A stretch of DNA of 64,000 nucleotides from Deltaproteobacteria bacterium (GCA_013151835.1 JAADHK010000045.1:1-64000), one strand, 5' to 3'; positions 45,624-55,997 are shown, numbered from the stretch's first letter. Notes: a model not told the origin generated them from the sequence alone. A program made the numbers and translations.

Positions 45624-46223
45624 TCAATTCCTCTCTTTAAAGTAATGCACCTGGTAGGTATGAACCTTCAGCCCCGGTTTTTTCCATTCATCCGCTGGCA
45701 GACCGGCCTTCTGACACAGATGGCCGAGAAACCCGCGTTTATCCGGCAACTGGTCCCAGACCTGGGGAAGAAAAGTTGCACCGTGAATCCCTTTGCGTAT
45801 AATAAGCCCGTCAATACCGGCACGTATCTTTGAGAGCAGATCGTCCCCGTCTGTAAACAGAAGAGGTTTGGGATCTGAAAGAAGGCTTACCTCGATATGG
45901 ATTTTTTTATACTCATCGGGCGTAAGCGGAGCAAACCTGGGATCGCCGAATGCGGCATTTGAGGCATTGCCGGCCACACCATCCGCAATACTCCTGTCAG
46001 GTGCGATGTTGCCTATACAACCCCTGAGACGCCCGCCAATTGTGAGTGTCACAAAGGTCCCCCGCTTTTGGGAAAAAAATTCATCCCTCAAACAATTGTC
46101 CAGGTCAGGGGAATGAGAATAGACAATATCAAGCCGTTCGGCAATTGTTTTTCGGGCGAGTTCGAGGAGCAGCGATCCTTTTTCAGGGCTGATATAGTTT
46201 GCGGCTTTATTATTTTCGGGCAT
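45624..46223 (-). CDS. AMMECR1 domain protein (AmmeMemoRadiSam system protein A type)
   Basis: A 199-residue AMMECR1-family protein. The signature GRLRGCIGNI (conserved LRGCIG) is near residue 64-73, followed by NAAFGDPRFAPLTPDEY, IEVSLLS, and IDGLIIRKGIHGATFLPQVWDQLP. In many anaerobes the family is encoded with a Memo protein and a radical SAM enzyme (AmmeMemoRadiSam). Here the Memo partner is absent, and the neighbouring radical SAM gene belongs to a different group and is convergent. The molecular function of AMMECR1 proteins is not established. Confidence 0.9.
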   Translation of the reverse strand: MPENNKAANYISPEKGSLLLELARKTIAERLDIVYSHSPDLDNCLRDEFFSQKRGTFVTLTIGGRLRGCIGNIAPDRSIADGVAGNASNAAFGDPRFAPLTPDEYKKIHIEVSLLSDPKPLLFTDGDDLLSKIRAGIDGLIIRKGIHGATFLPQVWDQLPDKRGFLGHLCQKAGLPADEWKKPGLKVHTYQVHYFKERN

Positions 46224-46419
46224 TTTTGATTCTCCATGGATTTAACGAAAAATAAATGAAAATCCTTTATCGTTTCTCATTCAAAGTGTATAGTCGAATC
46301 AGAGCAGAAAACCCAAATAATCGACCGTGATAAAAGGTTTTATTGTCGGATTATGTTCAATAAATATAGAAAATACTCCGGACAGCAGGGATAGTCAAAC
46401 ATAAATAATCGGATAAGAG

Positions 46420-49155
46420 ATGGACGCTCCCGGACTACAAATTAAACTGGCATTTGCTTCAGAGGAGAAGTTCTGCAAGCACTTTAGACAATTAAGACGC
46501 GGATCAATTTTTCTTCCCATGCGCAATCCACTCCCGGTGGGCACCAGAATCATGCTCAATATTAATATCCCGCTTATCGATAAATCCTTTAAAATAATCG
46601 GCGATGTCGAGCAATCCTTTGACCGGCACGCCAGGATTTCCGGCATCAAGGTCCGATGTGAATACGAACTTGAAAAAATTATACCGGAAATGGAGGCGGC
46701 TCTGGCGGAAAACGAGATTTATCGCCGCCTGCTCGGCATTGAAGAAAAAGCGGTGCAAAAGGCAACGGCCCCTGTCGCGGGAAAAGGAGACCACGCAGAT
46801 GCCGGCATTTTAAAAAAGGCGGATTCGGGGGATTCGGGCCTTACCATGGAATGGATTCGCGATGCCGTGGCCGTGGAGGAAATTGCCCGCGAGGATGCAC
46901 TCCCGCCGGTGCCTGAAAAAGTCCTGCAGGAAAAGCTGGAGCTGACGGCACAGGAACGGGAGGAGGCCGAACCGTCCGGCTATTTTATCATGAACCTGAC
47001 CAGGGCCATGTTAAGAAGCGGGTATTACGATCCCGGCCATCCCGGGGCAAAAGACGCGAAACACGGCCTTTATGACGAGTTTTTAAAGGTCATGGGGCCA
47101 AAAGATGAACTCATGGTAACCAACCGGGAGACCCGGGAGCACAGCGACATCCTGATTATCGGCATGCTCGATGATCCCGTCAGCATCCGGACCCTGGTCG
47201 GGCCGGGCGTATCCGGACTCTTTGTGCCCAAGCTCAAGGAATATTGCAACCGCAAGGAACTCGTAAGCTTTACCATCAAACGGGAAATCATCCCGGACCA
47301 TTTTGAAGCCTTTGTCGATATCATGGGCGATCCTCATGTGGAGCAGCGGGAACACGGCACGCCCGGCCAGTACCTGACAGGCGCTCTTGTGGAAAAAGGG
47401 ATTACCGAAATTTCGGCCGTGTTCATAGACGATATGGTCCAGTTTGAGCGGGCGCTTCCCTGGCGGGTTGAAATGGCCATCCAGCGCCTGGCCAAGGACC
47501 TTCGGGTCATGCCCATGTTTGTGGGGTTTAGCGCGGAGAAATTCAAGGACATGAAGCAGAACATCGTAGCCGATATTATCCGGCCCCTGCGACATCCCCG
47601 GCTTTTAAACGATTTTCTGGTCAACTGCTATATTATTTCAAAGCATGTTGAGGGAATGGATGCCGAGGACATCGAGGAGATGATCGTTGAAGCCTTTCCA
47701 TTTAACCAGTTGGTTCCCACCGTGCAATTTACCTTTGAGGAATTCGAATCCCTGGCACTTATGCTTGAATCCGAACCTGATAACGCCGCTATTGCAATGC
47801 GACTTATGGGTATCAAACGGATTTTAAAACATATTGCACGCCGGGTCCTGACGGCAAAAAGCGCGGGAGGCGTCCGTTTTCTTGACCAGCTCTATCAGCA
47901 TGAAATCATGAGCTTTGAGGAGCTTCCCAAAGACGTCCGCTATGTTATCAAGACGCGGTTAATGGCCGATGACGTGAGAAACAATTGCGAAAATTACACG
48001 GACGGCATACAAAGCGTGGAAACTCCTGAAGACGCACTGGTATATCTCAAGTGTTTCAGGCGGTCCATCCCTTTGCTCCTCGAGACCAGGGACTGGGGGA
48101 TTGTCATTGCGATCGCTCGTGCCGTAAACAATGCGACAGCCCTCCGGCCCATCGGAACGAGGGAGTTTTCCGAAAGTCTTAAGGCGGAAAAAGGGGGAGT
48201 GGTGGTTGACGAGGCGGCAAACGAGATTTTTTTTAAACTAGCCGACATCGAGGACCGGCCGGTAATTTATGTTTTCAAGGAAGTCGCCCACGACCTTGCA
48301 ATGGCCTTTCGGGAACACATGCGAAATCCCTTGGACGCAAAGGCAACCGCCGCCTTTTTTAACGAGCTTATCGACATTCTCGGGCACCTGGGAACAGAGA
48401 TTCTTTCCCGCGTTCTTGCAGCGGAAATCAACCCCATGGCTTGGAAACGCGCCATTGAACTGATGAAAAAAAGAGGGGGTGCGGCAGTAGGCTGGGCCGG
48501 CAGAATTCTTTCCATTTCAGGCCAGCCGCTTTCTCTTTACCTGGCGTCCATCGAGGTCCTTTCAGGCACGGGGATGGACGAATCGGATTTTGAAGTAATC
48601 CGGCCTTTTTTGACAAACAAGGATCCACGGCTCAGGCGTGCCGCGCTCGACTCGGTGACGGTCCTGAAACCCTATGACGCCGAGGGCGTACTTATTTCAG
48701 CCTTAAATGATCCGGATGCCCGGGTCAGGTGGCATGCGCTCAGGGCCATTGATAAATTCGCACCCATTTCCGAATCGTCCATGATCGAGATGCTGTCAAT
48801 GATTATGTCGGATGCACCAAAGGCCGGGACCATTACCCGTAAGGACCATTTTGACAGGACAATTCGCCTTATTTCCGCCATTAACGGCATGTGGCAGATA
48901 CCGATTCCCTTGCGGATTGAATCAGATATTATTGCAACTATCGAAAAATACATCCCCACGGGGTCAGTGTGGAAGCGGGTCATCGGGCAAGTGGACGAGA
49001 ATGCAAACCTTGTGTTAAAGTCTGCGGTCCCGCTTCTCGTACGGATCGGCGGAAAGGAGAGCAAGGCTTTTTTTAAAAGGCTGAAATATCCTGGATCGCC
49101 GTACGGGGATGTTGCTGCCGATGCCCTGGCAAAGATCACTGCCGCAGAAGGGTGA
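46420..49155 (+). CDS. large PilZ-like / HEAT-repeat protein of unknown function
   Basis: A 911-residue soluble protein. Residues 1-100 resemble the PilZ-like domain of the TIGR02266 type (FCKHFRQLRRGSIFLPM, PLPVGTRIMLNINIPL, ARISGIKVRCEYE), but the c-di-GMP motif D/NxSxxG is not intact. Residues about 100-180 are acidic and probably flexible. Residues about 185-420 form a globular region with KDELMVTNRETREHSDILII, and 440-700 is helical. The end (from about residue 710) contains HEAT-like repeats (RPFLTNKDPRLRRAALDSV, ALNDPDARVRWHALRAID). No enzyme motif is seen. It may be a scaffold sensing cyclic di-GMP or a partner protein. The gene stands alone with about 196 bases of A/T-rich DNA upstream. 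Confidence 0.7.
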   Translation: MDAPGLQIKLAFASEEKFCKHFRQLRRGSIFLPMRNPLPVGTRIMLNINIPLIDKSFKIIGDVEQSFDRHARISGIKVRCEYELEKIIPEMEAALAENEIYRRLLGIEEKAVQKATAPVAGKGDHADAGILKKADSGDSGLTMEWIRDAVAVEEIAREDALPPVPEKVLQEKLELTAQEREEAEPSGYFIMNLTRAMLRSGYYDPGHPGAKDAKHGLYDEFLKVMGPKDELMVTNRETREHSDILIIGMLDDPVSIRTLVGPGVSGLFVPKLKEYCNRKELVSFTIKREIIPDHFEAFVDIMGDPHVEQREHGTPGQYLTGALVEKGITEISAVFIDDMVQFERALPWRVEMAIQRLAKDLRVMPMFVGFSAEKFKDMKQNIVADIIRPLRHPRLLNDFLVNCYIISKHVEGMDAEDIEEMIVEAFPFNQLVPTVQFTFEEFESLALMLESEPDNAAIAMRLMGIKRILKHIARRVLTAKSAGGVRFLDQLYQHEIMSFEELPKDVRYVIKTRLMADDVRNNCENYTDGIQSVETPEDALVYLKCFRRSIPLLLETRDWGIVIAIARAVNNATALRPIGTREFSESLKAEKGGVVVDEAANEIFFKLADIEDRPVIYVFKEVAHDLAMAFREHMRNPLDAKATAAFFNELIDILGHLGTEILSRVLAAEINPMAWKRAIELMKKRGGAAVGWAGRILSISGQPLSLYLASIEVLSGTGMDESDFEVIRPFLTNKDPRLRRAALDSVTVLKPYDAEGVLISALNDPDARVRWHALRAIDKFAPISESSMIEMLSMIMSDAPKAGTITRKDHFDRTIRLISAINGMWQIPIPLRIESDIIATIEKYIPTGSVWKRVIGQVDENANLVLKSAVPLLVRIGGKESKAFFKRLKYPGSPYGDVAADALAKITAAEG

Positions 49156-49246
49156 TAATGTATTTTTTGAACGTCCAACATCGAATAATGGCAGCGCTTC
49201 GCTCTGTTAAATTAAAGTTTTTTTATTCAGATAGGTAGGGAGAAAT

Positions 49247-51541
49247 ATGCCGATAAACGGTAATAACGGCAAAACTGAAACAGATGTCGCTTTTGTGCGA
49301 AGCCTTACGGCTTTTGACGCATCCATGATCGGAATCGGGGCCATGATCGGGGCCGGCATTTTCGTTTTGACCGGAATCGCCGCTGGACAAGCCGGCCCGG
49401 CCGCCCTTCTGGCATTTGCCTTAAATGGCGTAGTAACACTTCTAACGGCCCTGTGTTATGCCGAACTGGCATCAGCATACCCCCGGTCCGGGGGAGGGTA
49501 TGCCTATGTTGCCAAGGCGTTTCCCGGGCCGGCCGGGTTTGCTGCGGGCTGGATGCTATGGTTCTGCTACATCATTGCATGTTCACTTTACGCCCTGGGG
49601 TTTGGAAGCTATTTCTGGGAATTTATTCATGCCTATCTCCCGGGGTTTGCAACCTGGGTATTTTCAGTCGCCGGGCATAATTTTCCCGCGCTTTTCATGA
49701 CATGTGCGGTCTCGGCCGTATTTATCCTCATTAACATGCGCGGCACAGCGGTGACCGGCAAGGTCGAAAATGTCATCACCCTGGCCAAGATTGCCATACT
49801 CTGCGTGTTTATCCTGTTCGGGCTGAAAAGGATATTCGGTATTCCCACGGAGGCGATGTCGAGTTTTCACCCGTTTATGCCCAATGGCTTTTCCGGAGTG
49901 ATCCTTGCCATGGGCCTTACTTTTATAGCGTTTGAAGGCTATGATCTTATTGCAACCGTGGCCGAGGAGATCAAGGACCCGGAAAGAAACATACCTCTTG
50001 CCACTTTTATTTCACTTGGAGTAACAATCCTGATTTATCTCTTAGTAATTTTTGTGTGTATAGGCGCTATCCGGCCTGAATCCGGCAGCTCATGGCAGTT
50101 TCTCGGCAAATACCAGGAAACCGCCATTGCCAGGGCAGCCGAAACCTTCATGCCCGCCTTTGGCGTTGCCCTTATTATTTTCGGCGGACTCCTTTCAACG
50201 ATTTCAGCCTTAAACGCCACGATTCTCGCATCATCCCGGGTCGCGTTTTCCATGAGCCGGGACAAAATGCTTCCTGAATTTATGGGAAAAATTCACAAGA
50301 TACGAAGGACCCCGCATATTGCCATAGGAGTTACAGGCATTATTGTGATCGGCATTTCGCTCTTCTTTCCCATCCAGGTCATAGGGTCTGCCGCTAGCCT
50401 CATGTTTCTTCTTACCTTCAGCATGGTAAATCTTTCATTGATCGCGCTTCGCAGAAAGTTTCCCGAACTTAAAGGCGGTTTTCGGGTGCCGTTTTACCCG
50501 TTTACGCCGATTGCGGCCATGGCGCTCAATCTGCTGCTTGCCGTTTACCAGTTTAAGTTTGATCCAAGGTCATGGTATCTTGCGTCTGCATGGATCATTA
50601 CCGGCCTTTTTATCTACTTTGTATATTTTGAAAAAATCCAGGCCGGGCAAATGCCTCAGGTTCTTGAAGTAAATCCGGCCGAGCGCAAGCATGCAAAACT
50701 TTTTCGTATCCTTATTCCGCTTTGCAACCCGGATAACGTAATTCCCCTCATGGATCTTGCGATTCCCATTGCAAAGGCGCTCCACGGTGAAATCATCGTA
50801 CTCGGGGTTGTGAATATTCCCGTAAACATACCGGTCCATGAAGGAATGCGCTTTGTTCACCACACAACACCCCTTTTGCGTAACGCCGTTAAATATGGAA
50901 AAGAACAGGGGGTGGAAACGCGCCAGTCGATCCGTATCGCTCACCATGTGTGGGACGGAATTCTGCAGGCAGCCGAATCCGAAGATGCATCGCTGGTGCT
51001 CATGGGATGGAAGGGGTATACATCAACCCGCGACCGGATTCTCGGCGAGGTTACCGACAAGGTGGTAAGGCATGCGCCCTGTGATCTTATTGTCATCAAG
51101 CTGGTGGGAGAAAGACCGATTAAAAGGGTTCTGTTTCCCACGGCCGGCGGCCCTCATTCCCTGCTTGCGGCCGAATATCTCGGGTATTATTGTGATGCAT
51201 ATGATTACAAGGTGGACGGATGCTATGTCGTAAGGCCGGATGCAGACGAGTCAGCGCGGATCTCGGCCCGGCGCTGGGTGGAGAAGACGACCCGTCTTAC
51301 CGGGCTTTCCGGCCGCGTTAATACAAGGCTCATCAAGGGGAAGAGAGTGGCTTCGTCTCTTGCAATAGCCGCCAGAAAATACGATATGGTAATCATGGGC
51401 GCTTCAAATGAGGGTGTATTTTCCAACGCCCTTTTCGGCGAAATACCCGAGAGGGTGGCCCGCTATGCACAGACTCCGGTCATGATCGTAAAGCGTTACG
51501 AAGGCCCCGTGAAATCCCTGGTAAATCGGGTGCTGGGATAA
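49247..51541 (+). CDS. APC-family amino acid permease fused to two Usp domains
   Basis: A 764-residue protein. Residues about 15-465 are an amino acid permease of the APC superfamily with about 12 helices (starting SLTAFDASMIGIGAMIGAGIF, the conserved helix-1 unwound region GAMIGAGIFVLTG; SGGGYAYVAKAFPGPAGFAAGW). Residues about 475-625 and 628-760 are two universal stress protein domains (FRILIPLCNPDN; MGWKGYTSTRDRILGEVTDKVV; IKRVLFPTAGGP; MGASNEGVFSNALFGEIPERV). The fusion suggests transport gated by nucleotide or stress state. Similar permease-Usp fusions exist in archaea and deltaproteobacteria. The substrate is unknown. A phosphoesterase gene follows 9 bases later. Confidence 0.9.
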   Translation: MPINGNNGKTETDVAFVRSLTAFDASMIGIGAMIGAGIFVLTGIAAGQAGPAALLAFALNGVVTLLTALCYAELASAYPRSGGGYAYVAKAFPGPAGFAAGWMLWFCYIIACSLYALGFGSYFWEFIHAYLPGFATWVFSVAGHNFPALFMTCAVSAVFILINMRGTAVTGKVENVITLAKIAILCVFILFGLKRIFGIPTEAMSSFHPFMPNGFSGVILAMGLTFIAFEGYDLIATVAEEIKDPERNIPLATFISLGVTILIYLLVIFVCIGAIRPESGSSWQFLGKYQETAIARAAETFMPAFGVALIIFGGLLSTISALNATILASSRVAFSMSRDKMLPEFMGKIHKIRRTPHIAIGVTGIIVIGISLFFPIQVIGSAASLMFLLTFSMVNLSLIALRRKFPELKGGFRVPFYPFTPIAAMALNLLLAVYQFKFDPRSWYLASAWIITGLFIYFVYFEKIQAGQMPQVLEVNPAERKHAKLFRILIPLCNPDNVIPLMDLAIPIAKALHGEIIVLGVVNIPVNIPVHEGMRFVHHTTPLLRNAVKYGKEQGVETRQSIRIAHHVWDGILQAAESEDASLVLMGWKGYTSTRDRILGEVTDKVVRHAPCDLIVIKLVGERPIKRVLFPTAGGPHSLLAAEYLGYYCDAYDYKVDGCYVVRPDADESARISARRWVEKTTRLTGLSGRVNTRLIKGKRVASSLAIAARKYDMVIMGASNEGVFSNALFGEIPERVARYAQTPVMIVKRYEGPVKSLVNRVLG

Positions 51542-51550
51542 GGTGATCTG

Positions 51551-52204
51551 ATGATTATTTTAGGACTTGCCGACATTCATGGCGATCTTGATTCACTTAA
51601 ACATATCGCCGGACCAGTCTCGCGGGCCGACCTGGTGATACTGGCAGGAGATATCACGAATTTCAGGGGTTCGGATGCGGCAGCCAAGGTTGTGGATATG
51701 GTGGCAAAGAGCGGGAAAAGGGTGCTTGCGGTTTCGGGAAACTGCGATCTGTGCGAAGTCGACGGTTTTCTTGAGAGGCGCGGCATAAACCTCCATGCAA
51801 GGGCGGAAATGCTTGATGGGATCGGCATCATCGGGCTTGGCGGTTCACTTATAACACCGTTTAACACTCCCAATGAATATACGGAAGTGCAACTTGAAGC
51901 GTTTTTGATATCCGGGTTAAAGGCACTTCCGCCTGATACCCCGTTTATCCTGATATCCCATCAGCCTCCGATCAATACCGCATGCGATATGATCGGCGGG
52001 GGCATACATGTTGGAAGTCATGCCGTAAGAAATTTTATTGAAAGACAAAAACCCCTTGTCTGCCTGACCGGACACATTCACGAATCAGCCGGCAAAGACA
52101 GAATTATTAATACTGAAATCATCAATCCCGGCAGGCTTTCAGCCGGGGGATATGCATGGATTGAAATTTCCGGATTGAATGTTGTTGTGGAAATCCGTTC
52201 TTAA
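51551..52204 (+). CDS. metallophosphoesterase
   Basis: A 217-residue calcineurin-like phosphoesterase. Metal ligands in order: D8-x-H10 (LADIHGD), GDITNFRG (Asp34), SGNCD (Asn64), SHQPP and GHIHES. It is a minimal single-domain protein related to YfcE-type or archaeal phosphoesterases with phosphodiesterase or general phosphatase activity; the substrate cannot be told. The 9-base gap after the permease gene implies co-transcription, so it may act on a nucleotide signal sensed by the Usp domains (inference). Confidence 0.88.
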   Translation: MIILGLADIHGDLDSLKHIAGPVSRADLVILAGDITNFRGSDAAAKVVDMVAKSGKRVLAVSGNCDLCEVDGFLERRGINLHARAEMLDGIGIIGLGGSLITPFNTPNEYTEVQLEAFLISGLKALPPDTPFILISHQPPINTACDMIGGGIHVGSHAVRNFIERQKPLVCLTGHIHESAGKDRIINTEIINPGRLSAGGYAWIEISGLNVVVEIRS

Positions 52205-52225
52205 TGCATACTGCAAGCGCCCGCT

Positions 52226-52858
52226 TTATTTCTTTTTACTCCTTTTCCCCGCCTTGTTTGAAGAGATACTGACGGGAACCCCCTCATACGGAGTTCTTCT
52301 TGTGGTTTTTTTACGTTGAATCTCCTGCATGGTTTTTAAAACCTCGATGCTGCTTTTTAATCCTTTAATATACCGGGCCATGTTGATTGCTGCGCCGGCA
52401 ATTTGCGCCAGGGCCTGGACAAAATTCACATCAGCTAATGTAAATTCCCATGGCTGTGCAGTATACACCCGCATGGACCCGATTAAGGTCCCACCCACAA
52501 CAATGGGTACGGAAAGAATAGACGCAATCCCTTCTTTCTGCGCTTCTTCGGGATATTGGAGCCGGGGGTCATCTGTAATATCATAGATGGCCACGGGTCC
52601 GTCTTCCATGGATTGGGCAATGGATTTTAATGCGCTTACCGGGCCTTTATTAATATACTCTTTACTCAATCCAAAGGACGCGGCCAGCTCCAGTTCATGG
52701 GTTTTGCGGTTAAATAAAAATAAGGAACACCCCTTGGTATCCAGGGCTGATTTGATGCTTTCCGTTGTCATGAGCGCAACCTCTTCCGGATCTTTGGAAT
52801 GAGAGATGGCTTTTGTAATCCGAAGCATTGTTTCATAATTGATAAGCTGCTGTTTCAT
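52226..52858 (-). CDS. GAF domain signalling protein
   Basis: A 210-residue protein with one GAF domain (about 10-160): ITKAISHSKDPEEVALMTTE, DTKGCSLFLFNRKTHELELAAS, SILSVPIVVGGTLIGSMRVYT, and ALAQIAGAAINMARYIKG. A basic C-terminal tail follows (from about 165: QRKKTTRRTPYEG, SSNKAGKRSKKK), suggesting nucleic acid or membrane contact. There is no output enzyme domain. GAF domains bind small ligands or sense redox/NO; the ligand is unknown. Convergent with the phosphoesterase gene. The 185 bases upstream of its start are A/T rich, with no gene seen. Confidence 0.8.
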   Translation of the reverse strand: MKQQLINYETMLRITKAISHSKDPEEVALMTTESIKSALDTKGCSLFLFNRKTHELELAASFGLSKEYINKGPVSALKSIAQSMEDGPVAIYDITDDPRLQYPEEAQKEGIASILSVPIVVGGTLIGSMRVYTAQPWEFTLADVNFVQALAQIAGAAINMARYIKGLKSSIEVLKTMQEIQRKKTTRRTPYEGVPVSISSNKAGKRSKKK

Positions 52859-53043
52859 GATAGCCCTCCTTTTTAGATAAAAATTATAGGTGACGGTGAT
52901 GAAAAAGAGCCATAGATTCGGTCTGTTTGAACAGGACGCAGTGTTTACTGCATGCAGATATTATATTATGGCCAATGCCGGCCGGCAAGTCAAAGGATTT
53001 TTTTAACATTTCAAACCGGCCCGGTTGTGAAAAATATACTTTG

Positions 53044-53907
53044 CTAAGCCGTCAGGCCTTGTGAGGCTTTTTTAATCTCCGGTATCTGATCAAGCGCGGT
53101 TATTACCATGTCCGGGGGGTGGGACAGGCAATCCGGATTGTCGGCCCTGAGCCTGAGCGACCTTGCGTCTCCGGCGAAAAGGGCGGTCTGAAAGCCGCAG
53201 GCGCTTGCGGGATATATATCGTTTAGCATGTCGTTTCCAATGTACAATGTGTTTTCAGGCAGAATCTCAAGAGTCGCAAGCCTTGTTTCAGCTGCATGAA
53301 AGAGAACAAAAGACGGCTTTGCATAACCGAATTTGTATGAATAGATGGTCAGATCGGGATTTATTCCGAGCCCGGGCGGGAATTTACCGCAGAAATATCT
53401 AAAAAGATATGGGGTGAAGAACTGTGCATTGGAGATAATCCCCATGGCCGCATCCATAGATCTGTATTTTTCCAGCATGGCAAAAAGGCCCGGCATGGGT
53501 GCAGCGGGATTTACGGCAAGCTCGTAATCCATGGCAAATTGGCGGACAAGTTCGATGTCGGTCCATTTAAGAACCTTTTTCCATACGGCCTCTATGACTA
53601 TTTCGGGAAAGTCCACCCCCTTTTTTTTCATTATTTCATGCCTGATCCTCACTTCCTCTCCAAAGACGCCCACGAGCCTGTCCGGAGAAAGATCAAGGCC
53701 GTATTTATGTAATAGTGCGGCAAGCCCGGTTTTTTTCTGCGCCTTCTTTTCGGCAGTTCCTATGTCGCCGGATCCGCTGATAAACAGGGTGCCGTAAACA
53801 TCAAACAGCAGGGCATGAATCGGGGCGCTTGGAGAGCCTTTGGGGCTTATTCCGGTGGATTCAGGCGTTAGACCTGAAAGCCGTTCAAAGCTTGCATGGT
53901 ATTTCAT
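53044..53907 (-). CDS. HAD-superfamily hydrolase
   Basis: A 287-residue HAD protein. Motif I is LLFDVYGTLF with nucleophile Asp36; the position two residues later is Tyr rather than the acid Asp, as in haloacid-dehalogenase-like members. Cap region about 50-150. Motif II is GIISNAQF, motif III is in YKFGYAKPS, and motif IV is YIGNDMLNDIYPASACGFQTALFAGD. Probably a phosphatase acting on a small metabolite or sugar phosphate. Its first 23 bases overlap the end of the glycosyltransferase gene, so it is the last gene of the queE-queC-glycosyltransferase-HAD unit and may dephosphorylate a product of the glycosyltransferase (trehalose- or glucosylglycerol-type logic, inference only). Confidence 0.82.
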   Translation of the reverse strand: MKYHASFERLSGLTPESTGISPKGSPSAPIHALLFDVYGTLFISGSGDIGTAEKKAQKKTGLAALLHKYGLDLSPDRLVGVFGEEVRIRHEIMKKKGVDFPEIVIEAVWKKVLKWTDIELVRQFAMDYELAVNPAAPMPGLFAMLEKYRSMDAAMGIISNAQFFTPYLFRYFCGKFPPGLGINPDLTIYSYKFGYAKPSFVLFHAAETRLATLEILPENTLYIGNDMLNDIYPASACGFQTALFAGDARSLRLRADNPDCLSHPPDMVITALDQIPEIKKASQGLTA

Positions 53908-55306
53908 AGTCCCCCCATTTTAAAAGCGAGAAAACAGCCGGGCGGATAAATGCCCGGGCGATTTTTTCACGATCTATTTTTTGCTTTACGGCATGTGAGC
54001 ATACACGGCTGTATATTTCCTTCAATCGTTTTGCATAGGTTCCCTGGCCGAAGTTTTTAAGTATTGCGCTCCTGTTTGCGGCAATGATTCCGCGCTTGTC
54101 CTTTATGGACATAATTTCGTGAATAAAGGGATTGAGATCTGAAAAACGGGCCGAAATTCTCGAATCCGACATGATTTTTTTTATAACCGTCATTTGTGTT
54201 GATTCATCCAAAAGTGAAAAATCGATAGTTCCATCGCGTGTCACGGACTCATACGCCTCTTTGATTTCTTCTATGGAAAATATAACGGCGCGTTGCTCTC
54301 CGGCGGTTTTAAAGCTTTTTTTCCATTTATTTGCAAACCCGGGTTCGTCAATCCAGTTTAATGGTATTGAAATGCGCTTATACAGGCTGTCAAGGCAGAT
54401 TCCTTTTTCTTCGAAATCCGAACAGAGATCAAGACGTCTTCCAACAAGGCCCTTGCCCGCCGTCCAGGGTTCGAGAAAAGAAAAGCCGAACCCTTCGGAG
54501 ATGCTTGTGGTAAGCATTGCCTCGCAGGATTCAACCAGGGCGTCAAAACCATATCGAGTTGATGCCTCAAAAATAACCGGGAGTTTGTTTTTTGTGCAAA
54601 AATTTTTCCAGCATTCATATATGGGAAAATCAATGGGGCTGTTCGGGCCGAGGGTAATTGCAAGGTTTGTGTCTTGGTCGAAAAACAGGGAAAGCAGGAT
54701 CGCCTCACCGATATTTTTCCTGCGGATGGCACGCACCGGATAGACGACAAGCTTTTTATCAGTTTTATTGCCCTTTGCGGCAGTAAGCGGATTTACCATG
54801 TTGGGAATAAGATGAAGACCCGCGGGATCGAGCCCGGCGCTTTTCATTATTGAGTAGTCTTTGCCGTTTATCACGCCGTAATGGCAGTTTTCAGGGTAAT
54901 CCCGATCATGATAGAGCGCATGCGGCCTGCCGTCTTCGGCAAAGTCGTGAACCTGGAGAAAAAGGGGAATATTGCTCTTAGCAAGGACTGACAGGGTTTT
55001 TAAAAAACAGCGGTTTTTTGCAAGCAAAGGGTTGTGAACGTGGATGAGATCACAGCCGGAAGGCCAGGTTTTGTAGATGGCATCATTGATTTCACGGGCC
55101 ACCTGTTTTGGTGAAATTATTTTTTTGCCCGGAATATCATACCCCACGCCCGGCACAACGGCGAGTTTGCCGGAAAAGGGGAGGGGAGGTTTTTCCCCGC
55201 AGATAACAAGCGTGTCGCATTGCCCCAAAAGGGCCGTAACCTGCTGCCGGATCACTGTTGTTACACCGCCCGGCTTTAAATGATAATGGAGAATAACAAT
55301 TTTCAT
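53885..55306 (-). CDS. glycosyltransferase, GT-B fold (GT4-like)
   Basis: A 473-residue GT-B enzyme. N-terminal: [20 protein letters not shown] with the glycine loop typical of GT4, then [14 protein letters not shown] and [20 protein letters not shown]-terminal donor-binding domain: [41 protein letters not shown] (E-x7-E motif). Acceptor and donor are unknown. It begins with an ATGA overlap onto the queC stop and overlaps the HAD gene at its end. The glycosyltransferase-phosphatase pairing recalls two-step synthesis of compatible solutes or glycosides, but nothing in the sequence proves this. Confidence 0.82.
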   Translation of the reverse strand: MKIVILHYHLKPGGVTTVIRQQVTALLGQCDTLVICGEKPPLPFSGKLAVVPGVGYDIPGKKIISPKQVAREINDAIYKTWPSGCDLIHVHNPLLAKNRCFLKTLSVLAKSNIPLFLQVHDFAEDGRPHALYHDRDYPENCHYGVINGKDYSIMKSAGLDPAGLHLIPNMVNPLTAAKGNKTDKKLVVYPVRAIRRKNIGEAILLSLFFDQDTNLAITLGPNSPIDFPIYECWKNFCTKNKLPVIFEASTRYGFDALVESCEAMLTTSISEGFGFSFLEPWTAGKGLVGRRLDLCSDFEEKGICLDSLYKRISIPLNWIDEPGFANKWKKSFKTAGEQRAVIFSIEEIKEAYESVTRDGTIDFSLLDESTQMTVIKKIMSDSRISARFSDLNPFIHEIMSIKDKRGIIAANRSAILKNFGQGTYAKRLKEIYSRVCSHAVKQKIDREKIARAFIRPAVFSLLKWGDYEIPCKL

Positions 55307-55995
55307 GGTTTTGAATATCGGGTCGGATCGGGAATTTCAGCAATCTCAAATCCTTTTTTTCGCAACAGGCAGCTGTCGCATTTGCCGCAGGCAAGGCCCT
55401 TGTCCGAGGGGTCATAACAACTGTGGGTCATGCCGTAATCCAGCCCGAGTTCAGTTCCCGCAGCTATGATTTCAGATTTTTTCATGTTGATTATGGGGGT
55501 ATGAATCTTAAACCGAAGAGTCTTTTCAATTCCCGCGCGCGTGGCAAGGTTTGCCATTGTTTCAAATGCTTGAAAATATTCGGGCCTGCAATCCGGATAC
55601 CCGCTGTAGTCCACGGCATTCGCCCCTATGAATATATCGGCGCAGTTCATTGTCTCGGCCCAGGCCAGAGCGTATGACAGAAATATGGTATTTCTTGCCG
55701 GGACATAGGTTGTTGGAATGGATTGTGCCATATCAAAAGTCTCTCTTAATTTAGGCACATCAATGTCTGCAGTAAGGGCCGAGCCGCCTATGGGTGTAAA
55801 ATCAGTTTCCATGACCAGGTGTGATGTTGCTCCAAGCGTGGATGCAACCCTGCGGGCCGCATCCAGTTCAATCCCGTGTCTCTGGCCGTAGTCAAAGCTT
55901 ATGGCGTGACACTCATATCCCTGTTGCATGGCTATGGCAAGAACTGTGGCTGAATCAAGCCCTCCGCTTACCAGTACAATCGCTTTTTTTTGCAT
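55303..55995 (-). CDS. queC: 7-cyano-7-deazaguanine synthase (queuosine pathway)
   Basis: A 230-residue ATP-dependent enzyme making preQ0 from 7-carboxy-7-deazaguanine. Start at 55995 ([19 protein letters not shown]); 29 upstream in-frame residues from 56082 overlap queE and lack homology. P-loop SGGLDS at 10-15, FDYGQRH at 34-40, [26 protein letters not shown]. The C-terminal zinc site is C-x8-9-C-x2-C-x2-C in [18 protein letters not shown]. It starts 2 bases after the queE stop. Confidence 0.94.
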   Translation of the reverse strand: MQKKAIVLVSGGLDSATVLAIAMQQGYECHAISFDYGQRHGIELDAARRVASTLGATSHLVMETDFTPIGGSALTADIDVPKLRETFDMAQSIPTTYVPARNTIFLSYALAWAETMNCADIFIGANAVDYSGYPDCRPEYFQAFETMANLATRAGIEKTLRFKIHTPIINMKKSEIIAAGTELGLDYGMTHSCYDPSDKGLACGKCDSCLLRKKGFEIAEIPDPTRYSKP

Positions 55996-55997
55996 TT

